From NCBI GenBank assembly GCA_020634515.1, contig JACKBL010000003.1, positions 372,001 to 436,000 of the forward strand: a DNA stretch of 64,000 nt. The letters run 5' to 3'. Below the pieces are notes generated by a model, which was given only the letters and a program-made list of their open reading frames with translations, was not told the origin of the DNA and did not search any database. A program made the translations under genes and the position numbers. This DNA is from Ardenticatenales bacterium (GTDB taxonomy: Bacteria; Chloroflexota; Anaerolineae; Promineifilales; Promineifilaceae). Below, one piece after another: positions 9,401 to 16,863 of the stretch (positions are counted from its first letter, which is position 1; the number at the start of each line of letters is the position of its first letter).

Positions 9401-10235
9401 CCCGCGTGTAACCGTAAAAATCGCAAGCGGCGGGATTGGCGTCAACCAGCGCGCCCGTCTCCGGGTCAATCAGCAGCTTCACCGCCTGTGTTTTCTCAAA
9501 CAGCGAGCGATAAATTATCTCGCTCTTGCGCAAAGCCTCCTCGGTCTTCTGCTGCTGCCGCAGTTGTTGCCGCACCTGGGCATAAGCCTGCGTCAGGTCC
9601 TGGCGCTGTCGCGCGTTTTGCAGCCCTAATAAGACGGCCCGTCGCAGTGTGCGCAGCCGCACCATATGCACAATTGTGGACAGCGCCAGAGCGATGCCCA
9701 AGGAAAAATGCAGGGACAGCCATGCGGGGTCGGGAACGCGACGGACCAACAAGTACCAGCCGGTCAGGACGATCAGGTCGAGGAGAAGCAGCCAGTGCGT
9801 GGAGACAAAAACGAATCCAACGGCCAGAATCACCAGCAACAGGTTGACGCTGGCTTGCGCGTTTTGCTGCCATACCACTTGCAACCAACTGGTGACCATG
9901 ATAGCGGTGGCCACCAACGCGGCCAGGGCGTGTATCCGGGAGCGCGGCAGCCATTCTCGCCGCAGCAGGAGAGATACCAGTAGGCAGAAGAGGACAATGC
10001 CGGCATTTGCCTGCGCCACCCACATTCCCACCGGGGGAGGATAAATCAGTGAATAGGCGAGAGCGTAGAGGCCAAACAGAAGCGCCAGAATGGGGGTCAG
10101 GAAGGAAAGACTGTGATAGACGATGTTATCCAGCGCCGCGCCAAGTTCAGCATTCGTGCCGGCATCCCGCGGCGCCAAGCTGGACTTCGCCACGTCATCC
10201 ACAGTCCATTCAGGTTCAAAAGGCTCGGAAACCAT
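6435..10235 (-). CDS. Membrane-bound multi-PAS/GAF hybrid histidine kinase with C-terminal receiver
   Basis: 1266 residues. About six membrane segments fill residues 30-195 (for example ILALLFGLYALAYSLIY and LLLVILAVGFVFVSTHWLLL). A coiled coil leads into PAS domains at about 235-355 and 365-475, a GAF domain at 490-640 (FADVDQAAIHLLVE) and two more PAS domains at 650-895. HisKA follows with the phospho-acceptor His in GGIAHDFNNLL. The HATPase_c region contains NLIINAAEAIGD, RVSDNGCGM and GRGLGLAAVLGIV. The C-terminal receiver has an acceptor Asp in LIFLDQALPG and a Lys in LQKPFRA. It senses an unknown membrane, redox or ligand signal. No separate response regulator lies nearby, so output may pass through the fused receiver to a distant partner. 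Confidence 0.9.
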   Translation of the reverse strand: MVSEPFEPEWTVDDVAKSSLAPRDAGTNAELGAALDNIVYHSLSFLTPILALLFGLYALAYSLIYPPPVGMWVAQANAGIVLFCLLVSLLLRREWLPRSRIHALAALVATAIMVTSWLQVVWQQNAQASVNLLLVILAVGFVFVSTHWLLLLDLIVLTGWYLLVRRVPDPAWLSLHFSLGIALALSTIVHMVRLRTLRRAVLLGLQNARQRQDLTQAYAQVRQQLRQQQKTEEALRKSEIIYRSLFEKTQAVKLLIDPETGALVDANPAACDFYGYTRDDLLQMHITDINTLPPEQVREEMVRAKAEERAYFLFLHRLASGEVRNVEVYSSPITMAERTLLFSIVHDISDRVQAEAQVRYQAVVLQNVSDAVISTDLHYVVQSWNRAAREIYGWREEEVIGRSLPRLLRTAYIGMTPEMVEAQFLQDGFWQGEIVQQRKDGQRVHIQALLRYVWDDAGIPVAIVATNRDISIQKRTERLLQTRLKMQLFIARLSTEFINCPTNEIDAKIQEALAETCRFADVDQAAIHLLVEDTDDTFALAYEWSSPDLSKPQSMSQLQCLRLKMHLSRTGHIYLPSVNSLPAHAVAERKTILESGAKSAIAFSLTATGDFLGYFTLVSYSHENAWDHDLFDLFRLIADILTSALARKSSDEALHESNMRFRQLVETTRVVPFEARFGTSQFTYVGPQAVDLLGYPQAEWYQPDFWVSHLHSADRHKAVSYYQQAADEKLHYELEYRMIAADGRVVWIHHVVSVEKERGQGLSHGFLVDISQRRRIEASYQMLLEQSLQGLVVYQGRRFVFVNPAAAKIIGYSVEEMLALSPPEIDNLVPTSQQPLYERIRHQLARTSQPSHHELQAVRKDGTLVWLHIFPNVIEYQDQPAVQVVVIDVSERKRTEEALRQAQKLESLGVLAGGIAHDFNNLLVAMMGQTALARARLPEGSPAFPHIQKAVTAAERAADLTRQLLAYSGQGKFQVVPVNLNTLIQENLHLLAVAVPRGVEMCPRFAESLPMILADKGQMQQVVMNLIINAAEAIGDEPGRVEVATGVQTIGANQVEVWQFTGEPLAAGRYVCLRVSDNGCGMERETISRIFDPFFTTKFAGRGLGLAAVLGIVRGHHGGLQVESKPGKGTIFSLFFPPIEQEAVAPPYREKSVLVIDADVSVRQAISDILALEDWRVLEAESGDAGIAHYRDNWQDIALIFLDQALPGSHSISAAMRDINPALTLVLCSTYGQRQAMRAFAGVAIDGYLQKPFRARQLLEIVNRFG

Positions 10236-10417
10236 GCGCTTAACTCCACAATGGGGGAGAACCCGGGGAAGACAGGAACAACTTGAGAATCGATGGCACT
10301 CAGGGAAACGACTTCAGTCCGAATCTCAACCCTAATACTACTAGAGTCACAGAGAGAGGCAATGATACTAACTGGCTATCAGCCGGGCATATAGTCCCAA
10401 TTCTACTCGTTGTCGTG

Positions 10418-10691
10418 CCAGGTTGCCGATTAAGCGCGGCGGAGCGACAATACGCGCCGGTTTTCTTTTTCATTCAGCCCGCTCAGGCGGACATGCCGCC
10501 CCGGCGGGCACGCACCCATCTCAGAGAGAATACGATGCCTTCCCACCCCCATGAGACTGATTTTCAATTCGACACGTTGACGGTTCATGCCGGCATTTCC
10601 CCCGATCCCCAAACCGGCGCCGTCATGACCCCCATCTACCAGACCAGCACCTACGCCCAGCCCGACGTCGCCCAGCACAAAGGGTACGAAT
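10418..10691 (+). repeat. Left copy of a 274-bp direct repeat (5' end of the trans-sulfuration gene)
   Basis: Identical by eye to 16590-16863 at a constant offset of 6172 bp, and it diverges sharply on both sides. It includes the 5' leader (with a GC hairpin around CCGCCCCGGCGGGC) and the first codons of the gene encoded at 16707. With its partner it brackets the AT-richer island. Confidence 0.95.
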
Positions 10692-10699
10692 CAGGATAG
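10535..10699 (+). pseudogene. Truncated 5' fragment of the cystathionine gamma-synthase/lyase gene
   Basis: ATG 10535 begins the same 52 residues as the intact gene at 16707 (MPSHPHETDFQF to HKGYE), then two unrelated codons and TAG. It lacks the PLP lysine and nearly all of the enzyme. Probably left behind when the island was inserted or the locus was duplicated. Whether a 54-residue peptide is made is unknown. Confidence 0.85.
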
Positions 10700-10803
10700 T
10701 CTGTCGATTTTCGTAAGCTCTCGTCGCCATTGACGATAATTCCGTGCCCACATGGATAACTACTTGCATTCTTCCATGGAATAGGCGTATTATTTCAGAA
10801 GAT

Positions 10804-10898
10804 GTAACTACTAACGCTCTCTGGAGATTGGACCAATTTCCGGTGCTCAATGACCCTATTCACCGGAGAAAATTGGTCCAATCTGGCTTAGCAGTTAC
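10804..10898 (+). mobile_element. MITE family A, complete 95-bp copy with 8-bp target duplication
   Basis: Terminal inverted repeats GTAACTACTAA / TTAGCAGTTAC (one mismatch) enclose a subterminal palindrome (GATTGGACCAATTT and AAATTGGTCCAATC). The flanking 8-mers CAGAAGAT at 10796-10803 and 10899-10906 are identical, the footprint of transposition. It encodes no protein. Confidence 0.9.
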
Positions 10899-10981
10899 CA
10901 GAAGATAACATTTTACCGTCGCTGGAAGTAGCATACTGACGAAAATTAACAGATCGACAGCATACCCTGGGAAGAATGATC

Positions 10982-11084
10982 CGTAACTTCTCAATATTTC
11001 GGGGAAACCGCGGCCTGAGCTTGTCAGAGGCCATTGGTTTCGACAGGCTCAACCAACTTTGCCCCACTTTATTGAAAAGATACA
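10982..11084 (+). repeat. Repeat family F, copy 1 (about 105 bp)
   Basis: Matches the reverse complement of 28176-28280 over its whole length, sharing CTCAATATTTCGG, GGTTTCGACAGGCTCAACCA and ACTTTG. The core (gagcTTGTCGAAAcc and relatives) also recurs at 12010-12060 and 31805-31860. It lies just upstream of the HTH gene and may include its promoter region. Confidence 0.75.
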
Positions 11085-11120
11085 ATGATCCCATCAAAAT
11101 AATTATGGAGCAGAGCCGAA

Positions 11121-11906
11121 ATGACGCAGAAAACAAATAGCTTTGGAGAGTTACTTAGCCGGTGTCGACGCAACAGCACAGATCCAGTACGTGGGGGACC
11201 TTTAACGCAAGAGCGTCTGGCTGAATTACTAGAGAACACAACCGGGATCAAGTACTCATCCGTCACGATTAGCAACTGGGAACGAGATGATAGCCAAATC
11301 CATAAAGATGACCGACCACTTCTGGTAGGCTTATTGAAAGTGTTACATATGTGCGGCGGAGTGAAAACAAGAGAGTCGGCCGACCAACTGCTTCGGGCCG
11401 GAAACTATCGCCACCTGAACGGTCAAGAACTAACACAAATCGGCATGCCCCCCTCTTCTGAAGAAAGTGAAAAGGTCTACCCGGACAATACGCCTCCTCG
11501 AACCGGTGGCGAGACACACTATGACCTGCGCCAGGGGACGTTTTTTCAGGGTGATACCACGGCTCACGGAGATTTCATGTTGGGGGGGAAAACCTACATT
11601 TATGGAGATATGAAGGACTCCACCTTATATGCCGGCGAAGCGAACCTCTCCCAATCCACGGCAGACAGTTTGTCTTCTTACACCCAAGGCGTGGAACGAT
11701 TGTTAGCGCAATTGGACCGAGGACAACCTCAGTATTCGGAAGTGCTGTCCTACCAACGACAATTAGCGGATAACATCCAACAGGCGCGCCTTTATGGAGA
11801 TCCACAATCTATTCGTGTAGCGCGGACTGAAATCATAGCGAACCTTAATCGATTAAGCCTGGATACCTTGAACATGCCTTTCAATAAATTATGCGCGCCG
11901 GGCTGA
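11121..11906 (+). CDS. HTH protein with Gly-rich linker and C-terminal adaptor-like domain (candidate island gene 1)
   Basis: 261 residues. Residues 5-90 form an XRE-type helix-turn-helix: SFGELLSRCRR, LTQERLAELL, then YSSVTISNWER as the recognition region. Residues about 134-172 are Gly/Asp-rich and rhythmic (GTFFQGDTTAHGDFMLGG), a linker style seen in bacterial NTPase and effector-adaptor proteins. The last 80 residues are helical and end in RTEIIANLNRLSLDTLNM and FNKLC, resembling the small adaptor (effector-associated) domains that link sensors to effectors by like-like binding; this is inference. GGAG at about 11106 supports the start. The Gly-rich linker recurs in the 755-residue protein downstream, suggesting the two work together. 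Likely regulator or sensor of the cassette. Confidence 0.6.
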   Translation: MTQKTNSFGELLSRCRRNSTDPVRGGPLTQERLAELLENTTGIKYSSVTISNWERDDSQIHKDDRPLLVGLLKVLHMCGGVKTRESADQLLRAGNYRHLNGQELTQIGMPPSSEESEKVYPDNTPPRTGGETHYDLRQGTFFQGDTTAHGDFMLGGKTYIYGDMKDSTLYAGEANLSQSTADSLSSYTQGVERLLAQLDRGQPQYSEVLSYQRQLADNIQQARLYGDPQSIRVARTEIIANLNRLSLDTLNMPFNKLCAPG

Positions 11907-11959
11907 ACGGTTCTTGGACTGTTTCAGGTTAGCCACCAAATGAGTCTATTCACGACCAC

Positions 11960-12477
11960 CTTCCCGGAAGTTGTTTTGATGCCGAAGAGTAACGGCCCAA
12001 CCGCTCGTGGGTTGAGCTTGTCGAAACCCATATGGCCTTCGGCAAGCTCAGGCAACGGAGCAACAGATCAGGCAAGGGGATACGCCGTTACCTCGTCACT
12101 GGACACGGGCGTTTTTGTAGCGGAGGCTCCAGCCGGCCCACGTAGGGCGGTTTGACCCAACTAGAGCCGCGACCGCGGTCACTATATGTAGATTTTGCGT
12201 GACTATACAGGTCATCTGCCCAGATTGGACCAATTTGCTCTGGTCAAATCCTATTTGATGTTTACAAAATTGGTCCAATCTCTCGGAAACGTGAATAGTT
12301 GCGATTTCGCCAGACTCTAGCAAGTGACGCGATCAACAAGATGCTTTTGGCCTGAAATTGAGCTTCCGGGGTAACTACTAACGCTCTCTGGAGATTGGAC
12401 CAATTTCACGCGTTCAATGGCGATTTTCACCAGAGCAAATTGGTCCAATCTGGCTTAGTAGTTACCTTCCGGGAAGG
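11960..12477 (+). repeat. Composite, nested repeat: a REP-like element broken by later insertions
   Basis: The left arm CTTCCCGGAAGTT (11960-11972), with flank CACGACCACC, and the right part (GAGCTTCCGGG at 12360-12370, CTTCCGGGAAGG at 12466-12477, then ACCATATACCCT) match the undisturbed element at 50390-50500. Between them lie family F-like sequence (12010-12060), a family C element (12103-12187), a divergent MITE A (about 12222-12290) and a complete MITE A (12371-12465). No coding potential is seen. It fills most of the 815-bp gap 11907-12722. Confidence 0.7.
12371..12465 (+). mobile_element. MITE family A, complete 95-bp copy inserted in a REP-like element
   Basis: Perfect 11-bp terminal inverted repeats (GTAACTACTAA / TTAGTAGTTAC). 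Target duplication CTTCCGGG at 12363-12370 and 12466-12473; removing the element and one duplicate restores a normal REP arm. The body is nearly identical to the copy at 4873-4965. Confidence 0.92.
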
Positions 12478-12535
12478 TTTGTGAGACCATATACCCTGGA
12501 GGCCAAATAGTTATCTGAATTATAATGTTTTGGCA

Positions 12536-12616
12536 TATCTCCTGGAAATTGGACCAATTTCAGGCGCTCAATAGCCATTTTCACCAGAGAAAATTGATCC
12601 TATCTGGCTTATACAT
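12536..12616 (+). repeat. Degenerate MITE family A copy
   Basis: Retains the body (CTGGAAATTGGACCAATTTC ... CACCAGAGAAAATTGATCC) but has lost both terminal repeats. An old copy about 100 bp before the HEAT-repeat gene. Confidence 0.6.
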
Positions 12617-12722
12617 TAGTACGAAGACGCAACTACTGGCCTTCTCGTGGGGTGATGTCGAAGTCCATGTTGCCTGCGAAAGACTCAAGTAAATAATCGT
12701 TACGAGAGGATAAGGAAAATAG

Positions 12723-14990
12723 ATGAGCATGTTATCTGATGATCCTATCGAAGAAGAAAATACGCCACCTGCCAATAATAGAGAACAGCCCCCGACATCT
12801 GAAGCATCTAATGATGACCAATCGGAACGTCCCAACTCAATTCCCGAACAACTAGATTTCACCCAACGAAAAGAAGAGTTCTCGCGGATTCTGCGCGAAA
12901 TACTGCGGGGAACGCCGGTTGCTTCTGTGTATATTGACGCGCGCACTGGCCCCTTTTTTGACGGCGGAACGACGATTGGGGGAAGCATGATTGGCGGTGA
13001 CGCCCATTATGACACAGGCAGCCCATTTACCATGGGCGACCATACGAAGAGGACGTTTCAAGACATTGATGCTATTGGGGTTGACCAAATTACCACACGC
13101 ACACTAATAAAAATCAAAGCGGTCTATAAACCACCCTACCCCTACCAGCAGGCGCGACAGATCCTGGCCGAAAAACGTGTCCTGATTCTATACGGACAAA
13201 CCAATTGGGGGAAATGGACCAGCGCCCTCCATTTACTGGCTGAGATTCAGGACAAGCCACTACTGGAAATCAACCCTAGCATCGAATTCAAGGCCTTGCA
13301 GACCTATCACTGGGCGCTTGGACGTGGGTATGTGATTGACACCTGGTCCCCCGAACAGGCGACGAAACTTACCCCCTTTGCCTTAAAACGACTGCACGCG
13401 CAATTACAACAACAGGGTAGTTACCTTGTCATCACGATTGACAATCGTGTCCAATTGCAGACTCCTACCACCGAGTTATATGCGGTGGCCTGGAATGAGA
13501 TTCCCGCGCCTGACAAGATATTAGAGAAGCACTTGAATTGGTATGTATCCGACGGCAATCTGCGACAAACAGCGGCGGAGCTTGTTCAGCACCAAACCGT
13601 GACACAGTTGCTAAACAGTCATTTATTGCCCCGCGAGATAGATCACCTTGGCGCCCTGGTGAGCCAGGTTGTTCAGGGTTCCTTTAACCTGGAAGAAGCG
13701 GTAGCCCGCTTCGCCAGGCGTGTGCGCGCGCGCGTGGTGGAGTGGTTTGCAAGTCATCCTGATGTTGATGACAGGTTATTCATGATTAACCTGGCGGTGT
13801 TGAATGGCGCCGTTTCCAGCATGATTCGAGATGCTTATGAACGCTTGCAGGCAATAGCAATACCTGGGAAAGGGAAACAAACTGAGAATGTGGCTGACTC
13901 CCTTTTTGGCCGGAGCTTCAATGATCGCATAAGCATGGCTTGCGCTCATACAGTCGATGGTTATGAAAACAGTGAGTTTGGGCTTCACCCCGTCAAGCTC
14001 ATTCTTTTTGACGACCCACAGTTTTCGCCGGCCATTCTAAAATACGTTTGGGAGAATTACGATGGTTTGCACGCCACATTGCTGAAGTGGCTGTACGAGC
14101 TAGGATCAAATGCCCCTTATGAAGTTCGTATCCGTGCCTCAGCGGCGGTGGGGGAATTGGCAAAATACGATTTTGGTCTGATTCGTCGTGATGTGTTGTT
14201 GTCATGGGCGAATCATAAAGATGGGCACGCCCGTCTATCCGCTGCTTTTGCTCTTGGTATCCCTGTCTGGGAAGGTACTTTTGCCCCGCAAGTATTGGGA
14301 TTGCTTCATCATTGGAGTACGCTGCGTGATAACTGGAGGCTCTCTTGGACGGCGGCGGCGGCCTATGGCTGGCTGGTTGGACTTCGGTTTCCTGAGATCG
14401 CCTTGCAGGATATTCGCTTCATAGCGCAACGGGGAGATGTGCGGCTATTGGGAATTGTGAGTAGTAGCACGGCAGCCTTATTTGAAATGGGGCGACATTC
14501 CACCAATTACTACCTTAGGATTCTGACGACGTTACAAGAATGGGGCAAAGATAACAAGAACAAGGCTTTGTCCAGTACGGGGCTGTTCATCTTTCTGCAT
14601 ATTGCGTTGAACTCCACAATTGAAGCAAAGGAAGATGCCGGCAAATGGCCCACCCTACTCTGGTTAGCCGAAGAAAACGACAGCCATAATCGCTTGATTG
14701 TTGATTTGTGGCGGGACAGCCTGAATCATAAACCAACGCGCAAACTGGCCCTGAGCGCCTTTCGCGAGTGGTGCATATCGGCTGACAATGATGACCTTCT
14801 TTGTCAGGCTCTGGCGCGAATGATGGTATCGATTTTCCGACAAGGCAGTTTAAGGGAAAAAGAGCGACTCAAATTCTACCTGCAGCGCTGGAGCATGGAC
14901 CCCGAAAAAAAGAGCTTATGCGCGGAAAAGTTATTGACGAGTATCAATCAACTTATGACAGATAGTTTCCACGAACGAGGTGAAAAGTAA
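12723..14990 (+). CDS. Large protein with degenerate P-loop and HEAT-like repeats (candidate island gene 2)
   Basis: 755 residues, not matched to a named family. Residues 1-70 are acidic and disordered. Residues about 70-105 repeat the Gly-rich linker style of the upstream HTH protein (GPFFDGGTTIGGSMIGGD). A STAND/AAA-like NTPase region follows: VLILYGQTNWGKWTSALHLL at residues about 153-172 resembles Walker A, but the essential Ser/Thr after GK is Trp, so nucleotide binding may be lost. Residues about 440-620 are paired helices like HEAT repeats (RIRASAAVGELAKYDFGLI, ARLSAAFALGI). No transmembrane segment is seen. AGGATAAGGA lies before the ATG, and the stop overlaps the next start (TAATG). 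AT-rich compared with host genes. Plausibly a sensor scaffold acting with the SPFH and membrane proteins. Confidence 0.6.
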   Translation: MSMLSDDPIEEENTPPANNREQPPTSEASNDDQSERPNSIPEQLDFTQRKEEFSRILREILRGTPVASVYIDARTGPFFDGGTTIGGSMIGGDAHYDTGSPFTMGDHTKRTFQDIDAIGVDQITTRTLIKIKAVYKPPYPYQQARQILAEKRVLILYGQTNWGKWTSALHLLAEIQDKPLLEINPSIEFKALQTYHWALGRGYVIDTWSPEQATKLTPFALKRLHAQLQQQGSYLVITIDNRVQLQTPTTELYAVAWNEIPAPDKILEKHLNWYVSDGNLRQTAAELVQHQTVTQLLNSHLLPREIDHLGALVSQVVQGSFNLEEAVARFARRVRARVVEWFASHPDVDDRLFMINLAVLNGAVSSMIRDAYERLQAIAIPGKGKQTENVADSLFGRSFNDRISMACAHTVDGYENSEFGLHPVKLILFDDPQFSPAILKYVWENYDGLHATLLKWLYELGSNAPYEVRIRASAAVGELAKYDFGLIRRDVLLSWANHKDGHARLSAAFALGIPVWEGTFAPQVLGLLHHWSTLRDNWRLSWTAAAAYGWLVGLRFPEIALQDIRFIAQRGDVRLLGIVSSSTAALFEMGRHSTNYYLRILTTLQEWGKDNKNKALSSTGLFIFLHIALNSTIEAKEDAGKWPTLLWLAEENDSHNRLIVDLWRDSLNHKPTRKLALSAFREWCISADNDDLLCQALARMMVSIFRQGSLREKERLKFYLQRWSMDPEKKSLCAEKLLTSINQLMTDSFHERGEK

Positions 14991-15913
14991 TGTCCAGTTA
15001 TAAGCCGATATTATCCGAAGAAAATAGTCCCGGCTGGAATTTGTTCCAGTCGGTCCCGTCTCCAGAACCAGGTGTGGCGCTCGTCCTCTACCGTGAAGGG
15101 CACTCCTTGACGACGTTACTACCCGGTAGCCGGTTAACGGCCGGAGAAATTCGGTGGGGCAAGTACCGGAAGATTTACAGAGTAGATGTGAGTACCCATA
15201 CTTTCAGTTTTAACACGACACTCCCGTGCCAGAGTGATGCTTTCAATTTCAATGCTTCTGCTCAGGTAACGTGTTCCGTCAATGATCCCGCTCTTATTGT
15301 AACGCATCGCGTTACAGACGCGGAGGCTGTCTTGACCGATCTGATCATCAAAACGATGCGAGATATTAGCCGCCAATTTGATGTTGAGCGAAGCAAAGAC
15401 GCTGAACAAGCGATTGATAGAGTGCTTGAATCGCAAACGTATGACATTGGGATCGTCCTACATCGCGTTATTGTGAGGCTAACCCTTGAAGAAGATGCTC
15501 GGACCTATATTCGGCGACTGCGGCAATACGATCGGGACGCCGTTCTTGTGGAACGAGAAGCTCAACTACAGCAACAAAAAGATGAACTTGAGCAGAAGTA
15601 CTTGAAATCAAAAATGAGTTTCTATGGGCCCCTTATTGAGCAGGGGCAATGGCAATTGCTCGCTCTCCAGTTGGCGAATAATCCGAACGATGTGCCGGCA
15701 ATCATACAAATGATCGACAGCCAGCGCCAATTGGAAATGAAGCAGCAGTTGGAAGTGCTAAAGTTCATGCTGGAAGAAGATGTGTTGGATGGATTTCAGC
15801 TAGAAAGCGTGGGAAAACGCGCCCTACAAAAACTAGTGGATGGGTTGGGAGTCAACTTTTTACCGCTTTCTGATGGCACGGCGGGGAATAATAACGAAGA
15901 CGCATCATCATAG
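14990..15913 (+). CDS. SPFH/prohibitin-like protein (candidate island gene 3)
   Basis: 307 residues. Residues about 25-190 look like an SPFH (Band 7) domain: strands GVALVLYREG, YRVDVSTHTFSF and NFNASAQVTCSVNDPALIV, then helix LTDLIIKTMRDISRQFDVER and the characteristic DIGIVLHRVIVRLTLEEDA. Residues about 180-270 are a long charged coiled coil (VEREAQLQQQKDELEQKY). Typical SPFH proteins have an N-terminal membrane anchor; here none is visible, and the small two-helix protein encoded next could supply it. SPFH proteins form membrane-associated cages. The start overlaps the previous stop by 1 nt, so the genes are translationally coupled. Confidence 0.65.
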   Translation: MSSYKPILSEENSPGWNLFQSVPSPEPGVALVLYREGHSLTTLLPGSRLTAGEIRWGKYRKIYRVDVSTHTFSFNTTLPCQSDAFNFNASAQVTCSVNDPALIVTHRVTDAEAVLTDLIIKTMRDISRQFDVERSKDAEQAIDRVLESQTYDIGIVLHRVIVRLTLEEDARTYIRRLRQYDRDAVLVEREAQLQQQKDELEQKYLKSKMSFYGPLIEQGQWQLLALQLANNPNDVPAIIQMIDSQRQLEMKQQLEVLKFMLEEDVLDGFQLESVGKRALQKLVDGLGVNFLPLSDGTAGNNNEDASS

Positions 15914-15937
15914 GTATTCCATCATAAAGGTGTAGCC

Positions 15938-16330
15938 ATGGCTAACGTATTACACGACATTTTGGCATTAATCTTTCTGGCCCCCATGCCGTGGCGGTTT
16001 GCCTTAATCGTAGGCGGAGCCTTCATGGTAATGGATTGGTTAGGACGCTCGTTGTTGCCACTGGTCTTGTTGCCGGAATTTTGGATGACAACCCAACTAC
16101 GTCGCCTGGGACTAAAGCCACTGCCAGGCACCTATTTCTTTGGCGATTTGGTTGTATTCATCCTGAAGAATACACGCCGCTTGTCCATGTGGGTTTTCCT
16201 CTTTGTGATAGCGGGAGTCGTTATCTGGTACGCACGACCAAGTCTAGTTGACACGCCAATAGTCAATTATGTCGATCGCGCATTTAATTGGTGGTTGTCA
16301 GTCGAACGACTGATCGCGCCCCACTCATAA
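15938..16330 (+). CDS. Small membrane protein (candidate island gene 4)
   Basis: 130 residues with two or three hydrophobic segments: FALIVGGAFMVMDWLGRSLL followed by LVLLPEFW (about residues 20-50), and LSMWVFLFVIAGVVIWYA (about 83-100). A polar connector contains RRLGLKPLPGTYFFGD. No catalytic motif is present. It begins 24 nt after the SPFH-like gene behind AAAGGTG and is the last gene of the AT-rich cassette. It is plausibly a membrane anchor or pore-type effector for the SPFH/HEAT proteins; this is inferred from context only. Confidence 0.6.
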   Translation: MANVLHDILALIFLAPMPWRFALIVGGAFMVMDWLGRSLLPLVLLPEFWMTTQLRRLGLKPLPGTYFFGDLVVFILKNTRRLSMWVFLFVIAGVVIWYARPSLVDTPIVNYVDRAFNWWLSVERLIAPHS

Positions 16331-16383
16331 GCCAGTTTCCAGACACAACGCGAAAACATAGTCGCTTGTCGGAAAAAGAGGGA

Positions 16384-16478
16384 CGGGACGCGGATTGGAT
16401 ACGGGTTTCGCGGATTTCCACGGCCAAAAGAGCCTGAATCCGCGTTTTCCCGCGTCAATCCGTGTCCTAAAGAAATGC
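16384..16478 (+). repeat. Repeat family E (CGCGGATT-type), copy 1
   Basis: Contains ACGCGGATTGGATACGG, AAAAGAGCCTGAATCCGCG and GTCAATCCGTGTCC. Related sequences occur at 38034-38150 and 53699-53790. All are intergenic and non-coding. It lies in the gap between the island and the trans-sulfuration gene. Confidence 0.6.
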
Positions 16479-16589
16479 AGACTGACTTCTCCAACAGCCC
16501 GCCAGCCCATAAGCAAGAACTGCTCCAGCACTCCCATCAATCCCAAACCTAAAAGCGGGGGCATTGCCTCTCTTCCGCCCGTTTTCATT

Positions 16590-16863
16590 CCAGGTTGCCG
16601 ATTAAGCGCGGCGGAGCGACAATACGCGCCGGTTTTCTTTTTCATTCAGCCCGCTCAGGCGGACATGCCGCCCCGGCGGGCACGCACCCATCTCAGAGAG
16701 AATACGATGCCTTCCCACCCCCATGAGACTGATTTTCAATTCGACACGTTGACGGTTCATGCCGGCATTTCCCCCGATCCCCAAACCGGCGCCGTCATGA
16801 CCCCCATCTACCAGACCAGCACCTACGCCCAGCCCGACGTCGCCCAGCACAAAGGGTACGAAT
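16590..16863 (+). repeat. Right copy of the 274-bp direct repeat
   Basis: Identical by eye to 10418-10691. This copy is the genuine 5' leader and first 52 codons of the trans-sulfuration gene, so its reading frame continues. Confidence 0.95.

Noticed and set aside
16590..16706. SAM riboswitch in the leader of the trans-sulfuration gene
   Set aside because: Only a short GC hairpin is visible; the conserved SAM-I core elements were not recognised.
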